64,000 nt of DNA from Nocardia elegans NBRC 108235 (lineage in GTDB: Bacteria > Actinomycetota > Actinomycetes > Mycobacteriales > Mycobacteriaceae), in NCBI RefSeq assembly GCF_001612845.1, contig NZ_BDBF01000030.1:1-64000 (forward strand). Reading direction: 5' to 3'. Below the pieces are notes generated by a model. That model saw nothing but the letters and a program-made list of their open reading frames with translations. It searched no databases and was not told where the DNA came from. Both the position numbers and the translations under genes were made by a program. Shown here piece after piece: positions 18,000-25,836 of the stretch. Within the stretch, counting starts at the first letter, position 1. The number at the start of each line of letters is the position of its first letter.

Positions 18000-18136
18000 G
18001 TGGTGCTCCTTCCGCTTACCGCGATGGTGGCTGCGGCGCGACTTCTCGTAGTACCTCGCCGTAGCGGGAGCTGATTCGGACCGGCCCCCTCGCTGCGGCC
18101 GTTACAAGTGTTTGCGCTGGTCCCCTCTGTCATCCG
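18000..18136 (+). promoter_or_regulatory. Possible attenuator leader of the LeuA-domain gene
   Basis: The 406-base gap 17764-18169 holds a short reading frame rich in Leu and Val codons (18024-18074), followed by overlapping pairings. GGACC (18078-18082) can pair with the GGTCC near 18119, and CGGCC in the same left segment can pair with GGCCG about 11 bases later. The two stems compete. This is the arrangement of a peptide-sensing leader, though no T-run terminator is evident. The part before 18000 is ordinary with a slightly AT-rich patch at 17870-17930. Confidence 0.4.
18024..18074 (+). CDS. Putative branched-chain amino-acid leader peptide, 16 aa
   Basis: ATG 18024 opens MVAAARLLVVPRRSGS followed by TGA at 18072. 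Four regulatory-looking codons stand together (CTT CTC GTA GTA = Leu Leu Val Val). CTT and GTA are rare in this GC-rich genome. The order R-L-x-V-V-x-x-R-R resembles ilv/leu leader peptides of actinobacteria. The frame is also open further upstream from GTG 18000 (24 residues, with three more Leu codons). No strong ribosome site precedes either start, so a leaderless mRNA is possible. The next gene encodes a LeuA-type leucine-binding domain. Confidence 0.45.
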   Translation: MVAAARLLVVPRRSGS

Positions 18137-18169
18137 ACCAACGACAAAGCTTCGGGAAGACCTAGTCCA

Positions 18170-18598
18170 ATGACGATCACTATCGATACACATGCCTTCA
18201 TCGCGGCCGCGCCCAAGGGGCTGCGCGCCGAATCCGCCGACCTGACTCCCGCGGAGTTCTACGACCGCTACTGCGCGCACACCGGCCCGGTCAAGCTCAG
18301 CGACTGGGCGCGGGCCGAACAGCGGGCGACCTACACCGCGACCATCGAACTGGCCGGACATGCGCGGACCGTGGTGTCCGCGGGGAGCCCGGTCGCCGCG
18401 CTGACCTCGGCGCTCTACGACGAGGGCTACCCGGTGGAGATTCTGCAGTTCCACCAGCGGCGTACCGGCGCCGGCACCGCCACCTTCGTGCAGTGCGAAT
18501 GCAACGGCCGCCGAGGCTGGGGCGCCGCGCTCGCCGGGGACGGGCCGGAGTCGACCGTTCGGGCCATGATCGCCGGCATCAACAAACTCGGGAACTGA
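18170..18598 (+). CDS. Stand-alone 2-isopropylmalate synthase (LeuA) allosteric domain
   Basis: 142-residue protein made only of the C-terminal part of LeuA. LTPAEFYDRYC resembles the linker helix of LeuA. From YTATIELAGHARTV through GSPVAALTSALYDEGYPVEILQFHQRRTGAG and RRGWGAALAGDGPESTVRAMIAGINKL it follows the beta-beta-alpha repeat of the leucine-binding dimer domain. The catalytic TIM barrel is missing altogether and there is no broken upstream frame encoding it, so this is not a simple recent truncation. It may bind leucine as a sensor or pair with the complete LeuA elsewhere in the genome (inference). ATG start with a modest GGAAG site; preceded by a possible leader peptide. Confidence 0.82.
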   Translation: MTITIDTHAFIAAAPKGLRAESADLTPAEFYDRYCAHTGPVKLSDWARAEQRATYTATIELAGHARTVVSAGSPVAALTSALYDEGYPVEILQFHQRRTGAGTATFVQCECNGRRGWGAALAGDGPESTVRAMIAGINKLGN

Positions 18599-18635
18599 GC
18601 CGGTTCGGCAACCGAGCCGACACGCGAAAACCACT

Positions 18636-18674
18636 GTGCCGCATCCCCTTTCGTGAAGAATCGGGATGCGGCAC
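18636..18674. terminator. Bidirectional terminator hairpin
   Basis: GTGCCGCATCCC (18636-18647) and GGGATGCGGCAC (18663-18674) form a perfect 12-bp stem with a 15-base loop between two convergent genes (LeuA domain and thioredoxin). Confidence 0.75.
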
Positions 18675-18687
18675 CGGTTCGTGCGGG

Positions 18688-19053
18688 TCAGCCCTGCTGC
18701 TGTTCGGCGAGCTGCTTGCGCACCTCTTCCATATCGAGCGCCTTCACCTGGGAGACCAGATCTTCCAGCGCGGCCGGCGGCAGTGCGCCGGGCTGCGCGA
18801 AGACCAGGACGCCCTCGCGGAAGGCCATGATCGTGGGGATGGAGCGGATGTTGGCGGCGGCGGCGAGGCTCTGCTCGGCCTCGGTGTCGACCTTGCCGTG
18901 GACGACATCGGGATGCTGTTCCGAGGATGCCTCGAAGGTGGGCGCGAACGCCTTGCAGGGCCCGCACCAATCGGCCCAGAAATCGACCAGGACGACGTCG
19001 TTTCCGGTCACAATCTCGTCGAAGTTCTGCGCGGTCAGGGTCTGGGTGGCCAT
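18688..19053 (-). CDS. Thioredoxin
   Basis: 121-residue thiol-disulfide oxidoreductase with the classical active site FWADWCGPCKAFAP, the cis-proline segment IRSIPTIMAF and the usual beta-alpha fold. The C-terminal helix is longer than in TrxA and ends in a Glu/Gln-rich tail (MEEVRKQLAEQQQG). ATG 19053 has GAGAGGAA 6 bases upstream; the longer open frame before it lacks a ribosome site. Probable electron donors for peroxiredoxins such as BcpB belong to this class, but the pairing here is inference. Confidence 0.93.
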   Translation of the reverse strand: MATQTLTAQNFDEIVTGNDVVLVDFWADWCGPCKAFAPTFEASSEQHPDVVHGKVDTEAEQSLAAAANIRSIPTIMAFREGVLVFAQPGALPPAALEDLVSQVKALDMEEVRKQLAEQQQG

Positions 19054-19129
19054 GGGTTCCTCTCGTCTCGTTGTATGCGGTGCAACGCGGGACGCTGTGC
19101 ACATCTTCCGCGCGGCCGGCGTCCGCGGC

Positions 19130-19651
19130 TCAACCGTGGACCCCACCCCCTGGGGCGATCGGCCACTCGATCCGCCGATCACCGTCCCACCGCCGAATAC
19201 CCACCACGGTAGCCGCAAAATCCCGCTCGGCGGCCACCGCGTCGATCGCCGCGGGCCAGTGCTCCGGTTTCAGCCGCCGTGCCAGCGTGACGTGCGGGGT
19301 CCACGCGTCCGGGCACATGTTCGCCGGAACGCCGGGGCACGCGTCGATGACCGCCGCGATGCGCCGTTGCATCGTCAGCAGGTCCTCGGTGGGCACCACC
19401 AGCCGTACCAGAATCGGATGGCGGGCGCCGAATATCAGCAGCCCGCCCAGCCGGATCGGGAGCGGCCGGAACGGCAGGGCGGCCAGCGTCTTGTCCATCC
19501 GGGGCCAGATCTCGCGGGCGACCGCGACGGTGATGTGCGGCCGGTGTTCCGGTGTGGGACTGTGCATTCCGGCCGTGGCCAGCGCACCCCACTGCCGGCG
19601 GACCTCGGCCTCCGCCGCCTCGTCGAGTACCAGTTCCACCGACTGCACCAT
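19130..19651 (-). CDS. 2'-5' RNA ligase-like 2H phosphoesterase
   Basis: 173-residue protein with the two histidine motifs of the 2H superfamily: PEHRPHITVAV (about residue 38) and WTPHVTLARR (about residue 120), each HxT within a beta strand. The halves around them are symmetrical, as in LigT/ThpR proteins. Such enzymes open or form 2'-5' or cyclic phosphodiesters; the natural substrate is unknown. ATG 19651 is the only sensible start. It is transcribed toward the thioredoxin gene after a 76-base gap. Confidence 0.82.
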   Translation of the reverse strand: MVQSVELVLDEAAEAEVRRQWGALATAGMHSPTPEHRPHITVAVAREIWPRMDKTLAALPFRPLPIRLGGLLIFGARHPILVRLVVPTEDLLTMQRRIAAVIDACPGVPANMCPDAWTPHVTLARRLKPEHWPAAIDAVAAERDFAATVVGIRRWDGDRRIEWPIAPGGGVHG

Positions 19652-19821
19652 GGTTCAGGCCAACTTACGCGCGCGGGCCGGGCCCGGTGCGCCGATTACC
19701 CGAGTTGCCGGGCAGGCCGGGCCCGCGGTCGGCTCGGCGATCCGGCACCCAATAGGGTGACCCGGTGCGCCGGGCCACGGACCGGCCGGGACGGGGTGGT
19801 GCGAGCAGAGGAGTGAGCGCG

Positions 19822-20904
19822 GTGGATGCGCGGCGGGCGGTGCGGCTCGGGCTGATCGAGGGCGACGGCATCGGGCCGGAGGTGGTGCGGGCGACCCGGG
19901 CCGTGGTGGACGAGGCTCTCACCGCGGCCGGTGCGGCGACGCCGGAATGGGTCGAGCTGCCGATCGGGCATGCGGCCATCGCCGAATGCGGGGAACCGCT
20001 GCCGGAGACCACGCTGTCCGCCCTCGCCGATCTCGATGCCTGGATCCTCGGTCCGCACGACAACGCCTCCTACGCCCCGCATCACCGGATCGGGGCCCCG
20101 CCGGGCGGGGCGATCCGCATACGCTTCGGCCTGTACGCGAATATCCGCCCGGCCCGGGCCTTTCCGGGCGTGCGGGCGGCGGCGAAGGACATCGATCTGG
20201 TGATCGTGCGCGAGAACAGCGAGGGCTTTTACGCCGACCGCAACATGTTCGCCGGTTCGGGCGAATTCCGGCCCACCGCCGATGTGGCGATGGCCGTGGC
20301 CGTGATCACCCGGGCCGCCTGCGAACGCATCGCGCATCAGGCCTGCATGCTCGCGGCAGCGCGGCGCGGCCGGTTGACGATCGTGCACAAGGCGAATGTG
20401 CTGCCGATGACGATGGGACTGTTCCGCGAGGTCTGCGCGGAGGTGGCCGCGGGATATTCCGGAATCGAGGTCGACGACGAACACGTCGACGCCGCCGCGG
20501 CCCATCTGGTCCGCGCGCCCGGTGACTACGACGTGCTGGTGACCGAGAACCTGTTCGGCGACATCCTCTCCGACCTCGCGGGGGAACTCGCCGGGTCGCT
20601 GGGCCTGGCGGCCTCGCTGAACTGCTCGGACGACAAGGCGATGGCTCAGGCGGTGCACGGCGCGGCTCCGACGCTGGCGGGGCGCAACCGGGCGAATCCG
20701 GGCGCACTGCAACTGTCGGCCGCGATGCTGTTGCGCTGGCTGGGCACCCGCGACGGCGATCCGGCGCTGCTGGGCGCCGCCGACCGGATCGAGCGTGCGG
20801 TGGCGGCGACCCTGGCAGCCGGTATCGCCACCGCCGACCTCGGCGGACTGGCCTCGACCAGTGAATTCACCGAGCAGGTCCGGGCTCGCGTGCATCGCAG
20901 GTGA
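19822..20904 (+). CDS. Isocitrate/isopropylmalate dehydrogenase family protein
   Basis: NAD(P)-dependent decarboxylating dehydrogenase of the beta-decarboxylase family. Visible features are the opening LGLIEGDGIGPEVV, the arginine cluster RIRFGLYANIRPAR, RENSEGFYADRN, VHKANVLPMTMGLF with the catalytic lysine, and the metal-site region YDVLVTENLFGDILSDLAGELAGSLGLAAS. RENSEGFY is closer to isocitrate/homoisocitrate/tartrate-type enzymes than to LeuB (RELTGGIY), so I leave the substrate open. I chose GTG 19822, which has AGAGGAG about 9 bases upstream; in-frame GTGs at 19765 and 19813 are alternatives. 360 residues. Confidence 0.87.
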   Translation: MDARRAVRLGLIEGDGIGPEVVRATRAVVDEALTAAGAATPEWVELPIGHAAIAECGEPLPETTLSALADLDAWILGPHDNASYAPHHRIGAPPGGAIRIRFGLYANIRPARAFPGVRAAAKDIDLVIVRENSEGFYADRNMFAGSGEFRPTADVAMAVAVITRAACERIAHQACMLAAARRGRLTIVHKANVLPMTMGLFREVCAEVAAGYSGIEVDDEHVDAAAAHLVRAPGDYDVLVTENLFGDILSDLAGELAGSLGLAASLNCSDDKAMAQAVHGAAPTLAGRNRANPGALQLSAAMLLRWLGTRDGDPALLGAADRIERAVAATLAAGIATADLGGLASTSEFTEQVRARVHRR

Positions 20905-21056
20905 ATCGGCGTGTACCCCTGCCGCCGGTCGTGGCGCGCATTAACCTTCGGTAACCGACCGGCGCATCTCGTGCCGATCGCCTAGATTTTCGAATGGCTG
21001 CATTGCTACACGGCGACCCGCTCACGGTGGCGGGTCGCGCGAATACGGAGGGCCGC

Positions 21057-21965
21057 GTGTCAGTTCGACTCGGCGCCCGCGGGTACATCCTGCGAGCCGC
21101 GTGCGTGATCGTCGGTGCGGCGGTGCTGGCGGCGGGATGTGCGGACAACACCGAGGACGAATCGCCCAAGGTGCCCAAGGTGCCGGTGACGAAGGTCGAG
21201 TCGATCGCCGCGCAGCTGCCGCCGAAGATCGCGCGGGCGGGACGGCTCGTGGTCGGTGTGAACGTTCCGTACCAGCCCAACGAGTACCGCGATCCGCACA
21301 CCGGTCAGATCATCGGATTCGACGTCGATCTGATGGATGCGGTCGCCGCTGTGCTCGGTGTGCGCGCCGACTACCAGGAAGCCGACTTCGAGAAGATCAT
21401 CCCCGCGATCGAGGCCGGCACCGTCGACGTGGGAATGTCGTCGTTCACCGACAACCTGACGCGGGAGAAGACCGTCGACTTCGTCGACTACTTCTCCGCC
21501 GGCATTCAATGGGCACAGCGCAAGGGCCGTCCGATCGATCCGAACAACGCCTGCGGCAAGAAGGTCGCGGTGCAGCGCACCACGACGGAGGACATCGACG
21601 AGATCCCCGCGAAATCGAAGGCTTGCGCCGATGCCGGCAAGCCCGAGATCCACAAGATGTCCTACGACGAACAGAGTGCGGCGGCCACCGCCCTGGTCCT
21701 CGGCCAGGTCGACGCCATGTCTGCCGATTCCCCGGTCACCGCGTATGCGATCAAGCGCAATCCCGACACCATCGAGGCCGCGGGCCCGGTCTTCGAGGCC
21801 GAACCCTACGGCTGGCCGGTACCGAAGGGTTCGCCGCTGGCCCCCGTCCTGCAAGCGGCGCTGCAGCATCTGATCGATTCCGGCGTCTATCACACCATCG
21901 CCGAGAACTGGGGCGTGGAGGCCGGTGCGATCACCACCTCGGTCATCAACGGTGCGAAAGGCTGA
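21057..21965 (+). CDS. Polar amino-acid ABC transporter, substrate-binding lipoprotein
   Basis: Extracytoplasmic solute-binding protein (SBP_bac_3 type) of 302 residues. The N-terminus RLGARGYILRAAC is a basic lipoprotein signal with lipobox LAAGC (Cys28), a substrate for Lgt. The mature part begins with a linker, then GRLVVGVNVPYQPNEYRDPHTG, GFDVDLMDAVAAVLG and FEKIIPAIEAGTVDVGMSSFTD, which line the ligand cleft of amino-acid binders. GTG 21057 follows ACGGAGGG; an upstream ATG (20994) in frame would give an unusually long signal. A TAGATT hexamer at 20983 could be its -10. The first gene of a three-gene transporter operon. Confidence 0.92.
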   Translation: MSVRLGARGYILRAACVIVGAAVLAAGCADNTEDESPKVPKVPVTKVESIAAQLPPKIARAGRLVVGVNVPYQPNEYRDPHTGQIIGFDVDLMDAVAAVLGVRADYQEADFEKIIPAIEAGTVDVGMSSFTDNLTREKTVDFVDYFSAGIQWAQRKGRPIDPNNACGKKVAVQRTTTEDIDEIPAKSKACADAGKPEIHKMSYDEQSAAATALVLGQVDAMSADSPVTAYAIKRNPDTIEAAGPVFEAEPYGWPVPKGSPLAPVLQAALQHLIDSGVYHTIAENWGVEAGAITTSVINGAKG

Positions 21966-22922
21966 GTGCACATGTCCGCGCAACCCCCCGCCGCCTCGCA
22001 GGCCGGGCCGCCCGAGGCGTCCATGCCGGAGCCGATCGAGGCCGTACCGCTGCGGCGGCCCGGACGCTGGATCGCCGCGGCGGTGCTGCTGATCCTGCTC
22101 GGGCTGTTCGTCTACGGCGCCGCCACCAACCCGGCCTATCGCTGGGACACCTACTGGAAATACCTGTTCGATCGGCGGATTTCCGAGGGTGCGGTGGTCA
22201 CCCTCGAACTGACCGTGCTGGCGATGGCGATCGGCGTGGTTCTCGGCGTGATCCTCGCGGTGATGCGGCTGTCGCCGAATCCGGTGCTGCGGTCGGTGTC
22301 GTGGGTGTACCTGTGGATCTTCCGCGGCACCCCGGTATACATCCAGCTCGTCTTCTGGGGCCTGTTCCCGGCGCTGTACAAATCGATTCAGCTCGGAATC
22401 CCGTTCGGCGGGCCCAGTTTCGTGCAGTGGGATGTGCAGGACTGGTCGCAGCCTTTCATCTTCGCCATGATCGGCCTGGGCCTGAACGAGGCCGCCTACA
22501 TGGCCGAGATCGTGCGTGCCGGAGTCAATTCGGTGGGTGAGGGGCAGCGCGAGGCGTCGGTGGCGCTCGGCATGTCGTGGGGACAGACCATGCGGCGCAC
22601 GGTGTTGCCGCAGGCGATGCGGGTGATCATCCCGCCCACCGGCAACGAGCTGATCTCCATGTTGAAGACCACCTCACTGGTCACCGCGATCCCGCTGACC
22701 ACCGATCTGTACGGCCGCGCCCGCGATATCTACGGCATCAACTTCCAGCCGATCCCGCTGCTGCTGGTCAGTGCGACCTGGTATCTGGCGATCACCAGTG
22801 TGCTGATGGTCGGCCAGTTCTATCTCGAGCGGTACTACTCGCGCGGGGTGACGCGGCAGTTGACCGGCCGGCAGCTGCGCGCACTGGCCACCACCCAGCA
22901 GACGACGGAGGTCGGCAAATGA
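21966..22922 (+). CDS. Polar amino-acid ABC transporter, permease
   Basis: Inner-membrane permease of the His/Glu/Gln transporter class, 318 residues. After a Pro-rich cytoplasmic N-terminus and a first membrane segment (WIAAAVLLILLGLFVYGA) it has the core permease domain with LELTVLAMAIGVVLGVILAVM, the GTPVYIQL region, and the EAA loop EAAYMAEIVRAGVNSVGEGQREASVALGMS that contacts the ATPase. It starts at GTG 21966 immediately after the lipoprotein stop, or at ATG 21972. Its stop overlaps the ATPase ATG (ATGA). Confidence 0.92.
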   Translation: MHMSAQPPAASQAGPPEASMPEPIEAVPLRRPGRWIAAAVLLILLGLFVYGAATNPAYRWDTYWKYLFDRRISEGAVVTLELTVLAMAIGVVLGVILAVMRLSPNPVLRSVSWVYLWIFRGTPVYIQLVFWGLFPALYKSIQLGIPFGGPSFVQWDVQDWSQPFIFAMIGLGLNEAAYMAEIVRAGVNSVGEGQREASVALGMSWGQTMRRTVLPQAMRVIIPPTGNELISMLKTTSLVTAIPLTTDLYGRARDIYGINFQPIPLLLVSATWYLAITSVLMVGQFYLERYYSRGVTRQLTGRQLRALATTQQTTEVGK

Positions 22923-23707
22923 GCAGCGCCGTGGCGGCCTCGGCCGATGTTCCGATGATCCGGGCCGAGCGGGTGTGCAAGAACTTCGGTGCGCTGCAGG
23001 TGTTGCAGGGAGTGTCGCTCGAGGTCGCGCGCGGGCAGGTGATGTGCCTGATCGGCCCGTCCGGATCCGGCAAATCGACCTTTCTGCGGTGCATCAACCA
23101 TCTGGAACGGGTGAACGCCGGGCGCCTCTACGTCGACGGCGATCTGGTCGGCTATCGCGAGCGCGGGGGCAAACTCTACGAACTGCGTCCGCGGGAGTCG
23201 GCTCGCCAGCGTCGCGACGTCGGCATGGTGTTCCAGCACTTCAATCTGTTTCCCCATCGCACCGCGCTGGCGAATGTCATCGAGGCGCCGATCCATGTGA
23301 AGAAGCTCTCCCGCTCCAAGGCGGTCGCCCGGGCGCGGGAACTGCTCGATCGAGTCGGCTTGGCGGACAAGGCCGATGCCTATCCGGCGCAGTTGTCGGG
23401 CGGCCAGCAGCAGCGGGTCGCGATCGCCCGCGCCCTGGCGATGGATCCGAAACTGATGCTGTTCGACGAGCCCACCTCGGCCCTGGATCCCGAGCTGGTC
23501 GGCGAAGTCCTCACGGTCATGCGCGAATTGGCGCAATCAGGCATGACGATGGTGGTCGTCACGCACGAAATGGGTTTCGCCCGCGAGGTCGCCGACCAGC
23601 TGGTGTTCATGGACGGGGGAGTGGTGGTGGAGGCCGGAGATCCGCGCGAGGTGCTGGCGAATCCGCAACACGAGCGAACCCAGGCCTTCCTGTCCCGCAT
23701 CCTGTAG
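22919..23707 (+). CDS. Polar amino-acid ABC transporter, ATP-binding protein
   Basis: 262-residue ATPase that powers the transporter. All nucleotide motifs are intact: Walker A GPSGSGKST, Q-loop MVFQHFNLFPHRT, signature LSGGQQQR, Walker B LMLFDEPTSALD and the switch histidine in VVTHEMGFA. The sequence is of the GlnQ/HisP class. ATG 22919 overlaps the permease stop. The ligand (glutamate, glutamine or another polar amino acid) cannot be decided from the sequence. Confidence 0.95.
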   Translation: MSSAVAASADVPMIRAERVCKNFGALQVLQGVSLEVARGQVMCLIGPSGSGKSTFLRCINHLERVNAGRLYVDGDLVGYRERGGKLYELRPRESARQRRDVGMVFQHFNLFPHRTALANVIEAPIHVKKLSRSKAVARARELLDRVGLADKADAYPAQLSGGQQQRVAIARALAMDPKLMLFDEPTSALDPELVGEVLTVMRELAQSGMTMVVVTHEMGFAREVADQLVFMDGGVVVEAGDPREVLANPQHERTQAFLSRIL

Positions 23708-23720
23708 AAGCGATCGAGGC

Positions 23721-24563
23721 TCAGTTCTCGTCGAACGCCGTTGCGCGCGAGACCTTTTCCCATTCGCCGATCTCGGCACGCACGGAGTCGAGGTGACCGA
23801 GCAGGGTGTCGACCGAATCGCTGCCCAGCGGCAGCCGCAGCGGGGTGCGCTCGGCCTCGAGTGCGGCGCGGATGGCGGCCGCGGCCTTGACCGGGTCGCC
23901 GGGCTGGGTGCCGTCGCCGCCCTCGATCATGCGGCGGGTCTTGCCCGCGGTGTCGGCGTAGACATCGGATTCGGCACTGAAATAGGCTGCGCCGGAACCG
24001 AACAGGCCGGTACGGAAGGCGCCCGGCTCCACGACGAGCACCCGGATGCCGAACGGCGCCACCTCGTCGGCCAGCGCCTCCGACAACCCCTCCAGCGCGA
24101 ATTTGGTTGCGCTGTAGGCGGAGAAGCCGGCGAACGACATCTGGCCGCCCACACTGCTCATCATGACGATCGCCCCGCTGCCCTGGGCGCGCATCTGCGG
24201 CAGGACGGCGCGGGTGAGCGCGGCGGGACCGAAGACGTGCAGGTCGAACAGGTCCCGCAACTCCCGGTCGGTGGTTTCCTCCACCGCGCCGACCTGGGTG
24301 CGTCCGGCATTGTTGACCAGCACGTCGATGCGGCCGTACCGGGCGATCACATCGGTGACGACCGCGTCGACGCGGGCGGTGTCGGTGACGTCGAGGGCGA
24401 CGGCCTCGATGCGATCGGGGTGGGCGGCGACCAGATCGTCCAGCGCGGCGGTGCGGCGGGCGACCGCGACGACGATATCGCCGGCGTCGATCGCGTTCTG
24501 GGCGATCGCGCGGCCGAAACCGCTACTCGCGCCGGTGATCAGCCAGACCTTGCCTGTGCTCAC
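23721..24563 (-). CDS. Short-chain dehydrogenase/reductase
   Basis: NAD(P)-dependent oxidoreductase of 280 residues. It shows the cofactor motif TGASSGFG, the NNAG stabilising motif, the catalytic serine strand VMMSSVGG and YSATK, all at classical spacing. The C-terminal 60 residues (PLGSDSVDTLLGHLDSVRAEIGEWEK) are typical of SDRs with an extended substrate lid. GTG 24563 has GAGGAGAG about 5 bases upstream. It converges with the ABC ATPase with a 13-base gap. A LysR remnant lies divergently just upstream and may once have regulated it. Confidence 0.9.
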   Translation of the reverse strand: MSTGKVWLITGASSGFGRAIAQNAIDAGDIVVAVARRTAALDDLVAAHPDRIEAVALDVTDTARVDAVVTDVIARYGRIDVLVNNAGRTQVGAVEETTDRELRDLFDLHVFGPAALTRAVLPQMRAQGSGAIVMMSSVGGQMSFAGFSAYSATKFALEGLSEALADEVAPFGIRVLVVEPGAFRTGLFGSGAAYFSAESDVYADTAGKTRRMIEGGDGTQPGDPVKAAAAIRAALEAERTPLRLPLGSDSVDTLLGHLDSVRAEIGEWEKVSRATAFDEN

Positions 24564-24615
24564 GGAAACTCTCCTCGGTAGTTCGGGGTACGAGATAAAT
24601 CTTTGTCTGTCCCCA

Positions 24616-24834
24616 GTGGTGAAGTCCAAGACCTACGAGGCGCTGCTGAACGGCGACGGGGTGGTCCTGCTCGCGGCGGGCAACGTCCCGCTGGTCGCGC
24701 ACGAGGGCGTGGTCGCCCGGGAAGTGCGGGGAATCGGCCCGGGCGAGCTCGCGCTCGCGTGGCGGTGCGGCGAGTCGCGGCCGCTGGTTCGCGGCTACAT
24801 CGAGGCGTGCCGCCTGGTGGTCGGCAGTCGATAG
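24616..24834 (+). pseudogene. Remnant of a LysR-family regulator (C-terminal fragment)
   Basis: A 72-codon open stretch beginning with two GTG codons and ending at TAG 24832. Its product (YEALLNGDGVVLLAAGN..., AHEGVVAREVRGIGPGELALAWRCGESRPLVRGYIEA) reads like the last quarter of a LysR effector domain, where a GVALLP-type strand is followed by the V-R-V-G...ELALAWR and PLVRAF segments. No helix-turn-helix or first subdomain lies upstream; instead the SDR gene starts divergently 52 bases away. No ribosome site precedes it. I read it as a decayed regulator that once faced the SDR gene; a short real peptide is less likely. Confidence 0.55.
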
Positions 24835-24853
24835 CAGGGTCTTGCGTGGGCGT

Positions 24854-25765
24854 TCATCGGTGCGCTGTCCTCCGGGGGCCCAGCGCGATCCGCAACTGCC
24901 CGAGCAATACCTTCGCGGCCGGTGCCGCCGGCCGATCCGACCGCCAGACCAGGGCGAGCTGTCCGTACATCTCGGGGTCGGTGATCTCGATCATCCGGAC
25001 TCCCGCGGCCTCGGCGTGGGCGGCACCGAGGGCCGGTACCACGGCGATACCCAGTCCTCCGGCGGCCAGTTGAACGAGCAGCGGCGGCGCGGCGGCCTCG
25101 AACTCGATCATCGGAGTGAATCCGGCAGCGGCACAGCAACGTTCGAGCACGCCGCGGATTCCGGTGCCTCGTGGCAGACAGATCAGGGAGTGCTCGCGCA
25201 ACTCGTCCAGTGCGATCCGGGAGCCGAACGCGTGATCGTCGCGCGCTACGGCAGCGGCCAGGCGCGTCTCGAAGACGACGTCGGCGGCGAGGCGTTCGTC
25301 GAGTGTCTCGCCGGTCAGCCCGACCAGGGCGATGTCGAGTTCGCCGTGGGTGAGCGCGGCGAGCATGCGGTCGGTGGTGTCCTCGGTGAGGGTGATGCCG
25401 ACCTGCGGATGATCGCGGTGGAAGGCCGACAGGACCGTTGCGACGTCGAACTCCTCGGTCGCCGCCCCGGAGATCAGGCCGATGCGAACCTGCCCTCGCA
25501 ACAGTCCGGTGAACTCGTCGACGGTGAAGGAAACCTGTTGTGCCGCCGCCAATGCCGCCCGCGCGTGCGGCAGCACGGCGGCGCCGGCGGCGGTCAGTGT
25601 CACGGTGCGTCCCGACCGGTCGAGCAGCGGCTGACCCAATTCCCGTTCCAGCTGCCGGATCTGCGCCGAGAGACCGGGCTGGGCCAGATGCAGCCGCTGG
25701 GCCGCCCGGGTGAAGTTGGCCTCCTCGGCGACGGTGACGAAGTAGCGCAACTGCCGCAGTTCCAT
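24854..25765 (-). CDS. LysR-family transcriptional regulator
   Basis: 303-residue regulator with an N-terminal winged helix-turn-helix (MELRQLRYFVTVAEEANFTRAA, then QPGLSAQIRQLERELGQPLL) and a two-lobed effector domain from about residue 90 (GQVRIGLISG...). It is divergent from the FAD oxidoreductase gene across a 71-base spacer containing an inverted repeat, the usual arrangement when a LysR protein controls its neighbour and itself. The ATG at 25765 is the only start compatible with the domain. Its effector is unknown. Confidence 0.93.
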   Translation of the reverse strand: MELRQLRYFVTVAEEANFTRAAQRLHLAQPGLSAQIRQLERELGQPLLDRSGRTVTLTAAGAAVLPHARAALAAAQQVSFTVDEFTGLLRGQVRIGLISGAATEEFDVATVLSAFHRDHPQVGITLTEDTTDRMLAALTHGELDIALVGLTGETLDERLAADVVFETRLAAAVARDDHAFGSRIALDELREHSLICLPRGTGIRGVLERCCAAAGFTPMIEFEAAAPPLLVQLAAGGLGIAVVPALGAAHAEAAGVRMIEITDPEMYGQLALVWRSDRPAAPAAKVLLGQLRIALGPRRTAHR

Positions 25766-25785
25766 AACAGTTCATTCTAGTAACG

Positions 25786-25811
25786 AGAAGAACTATCTGT
25801 TTTACTTCTCA
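25786..25811. promoter_or_regulatory. Candidate LysR operator between the divergent pair
   Basis: GAGAAG (25786-25791) and CTTCTC (25806-25811) form an exact dyad with a 14-base spacer. A related half-site (TTCATTCT) lies just upstream at about 25772. Together these could be the recognition and activation sites of the LysR protein encoded at 24854-25765. Confidence 0.5.
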
Positions 25812-25836
25812 TACGCCCGGCGGCAGAGTTCCGGAC

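Noticed and set aside
20994..21056. Longer N-terminus for the ABC binding lipoprotein from ATG 20994
   Set aside because: It would make an about 49-residue lipoprotein signal without a ribosome site, whereas GTG 21057 has GGAGG and a normal 27-residue signal. A TAGATT just upstream keeps a leaderless variant possible.
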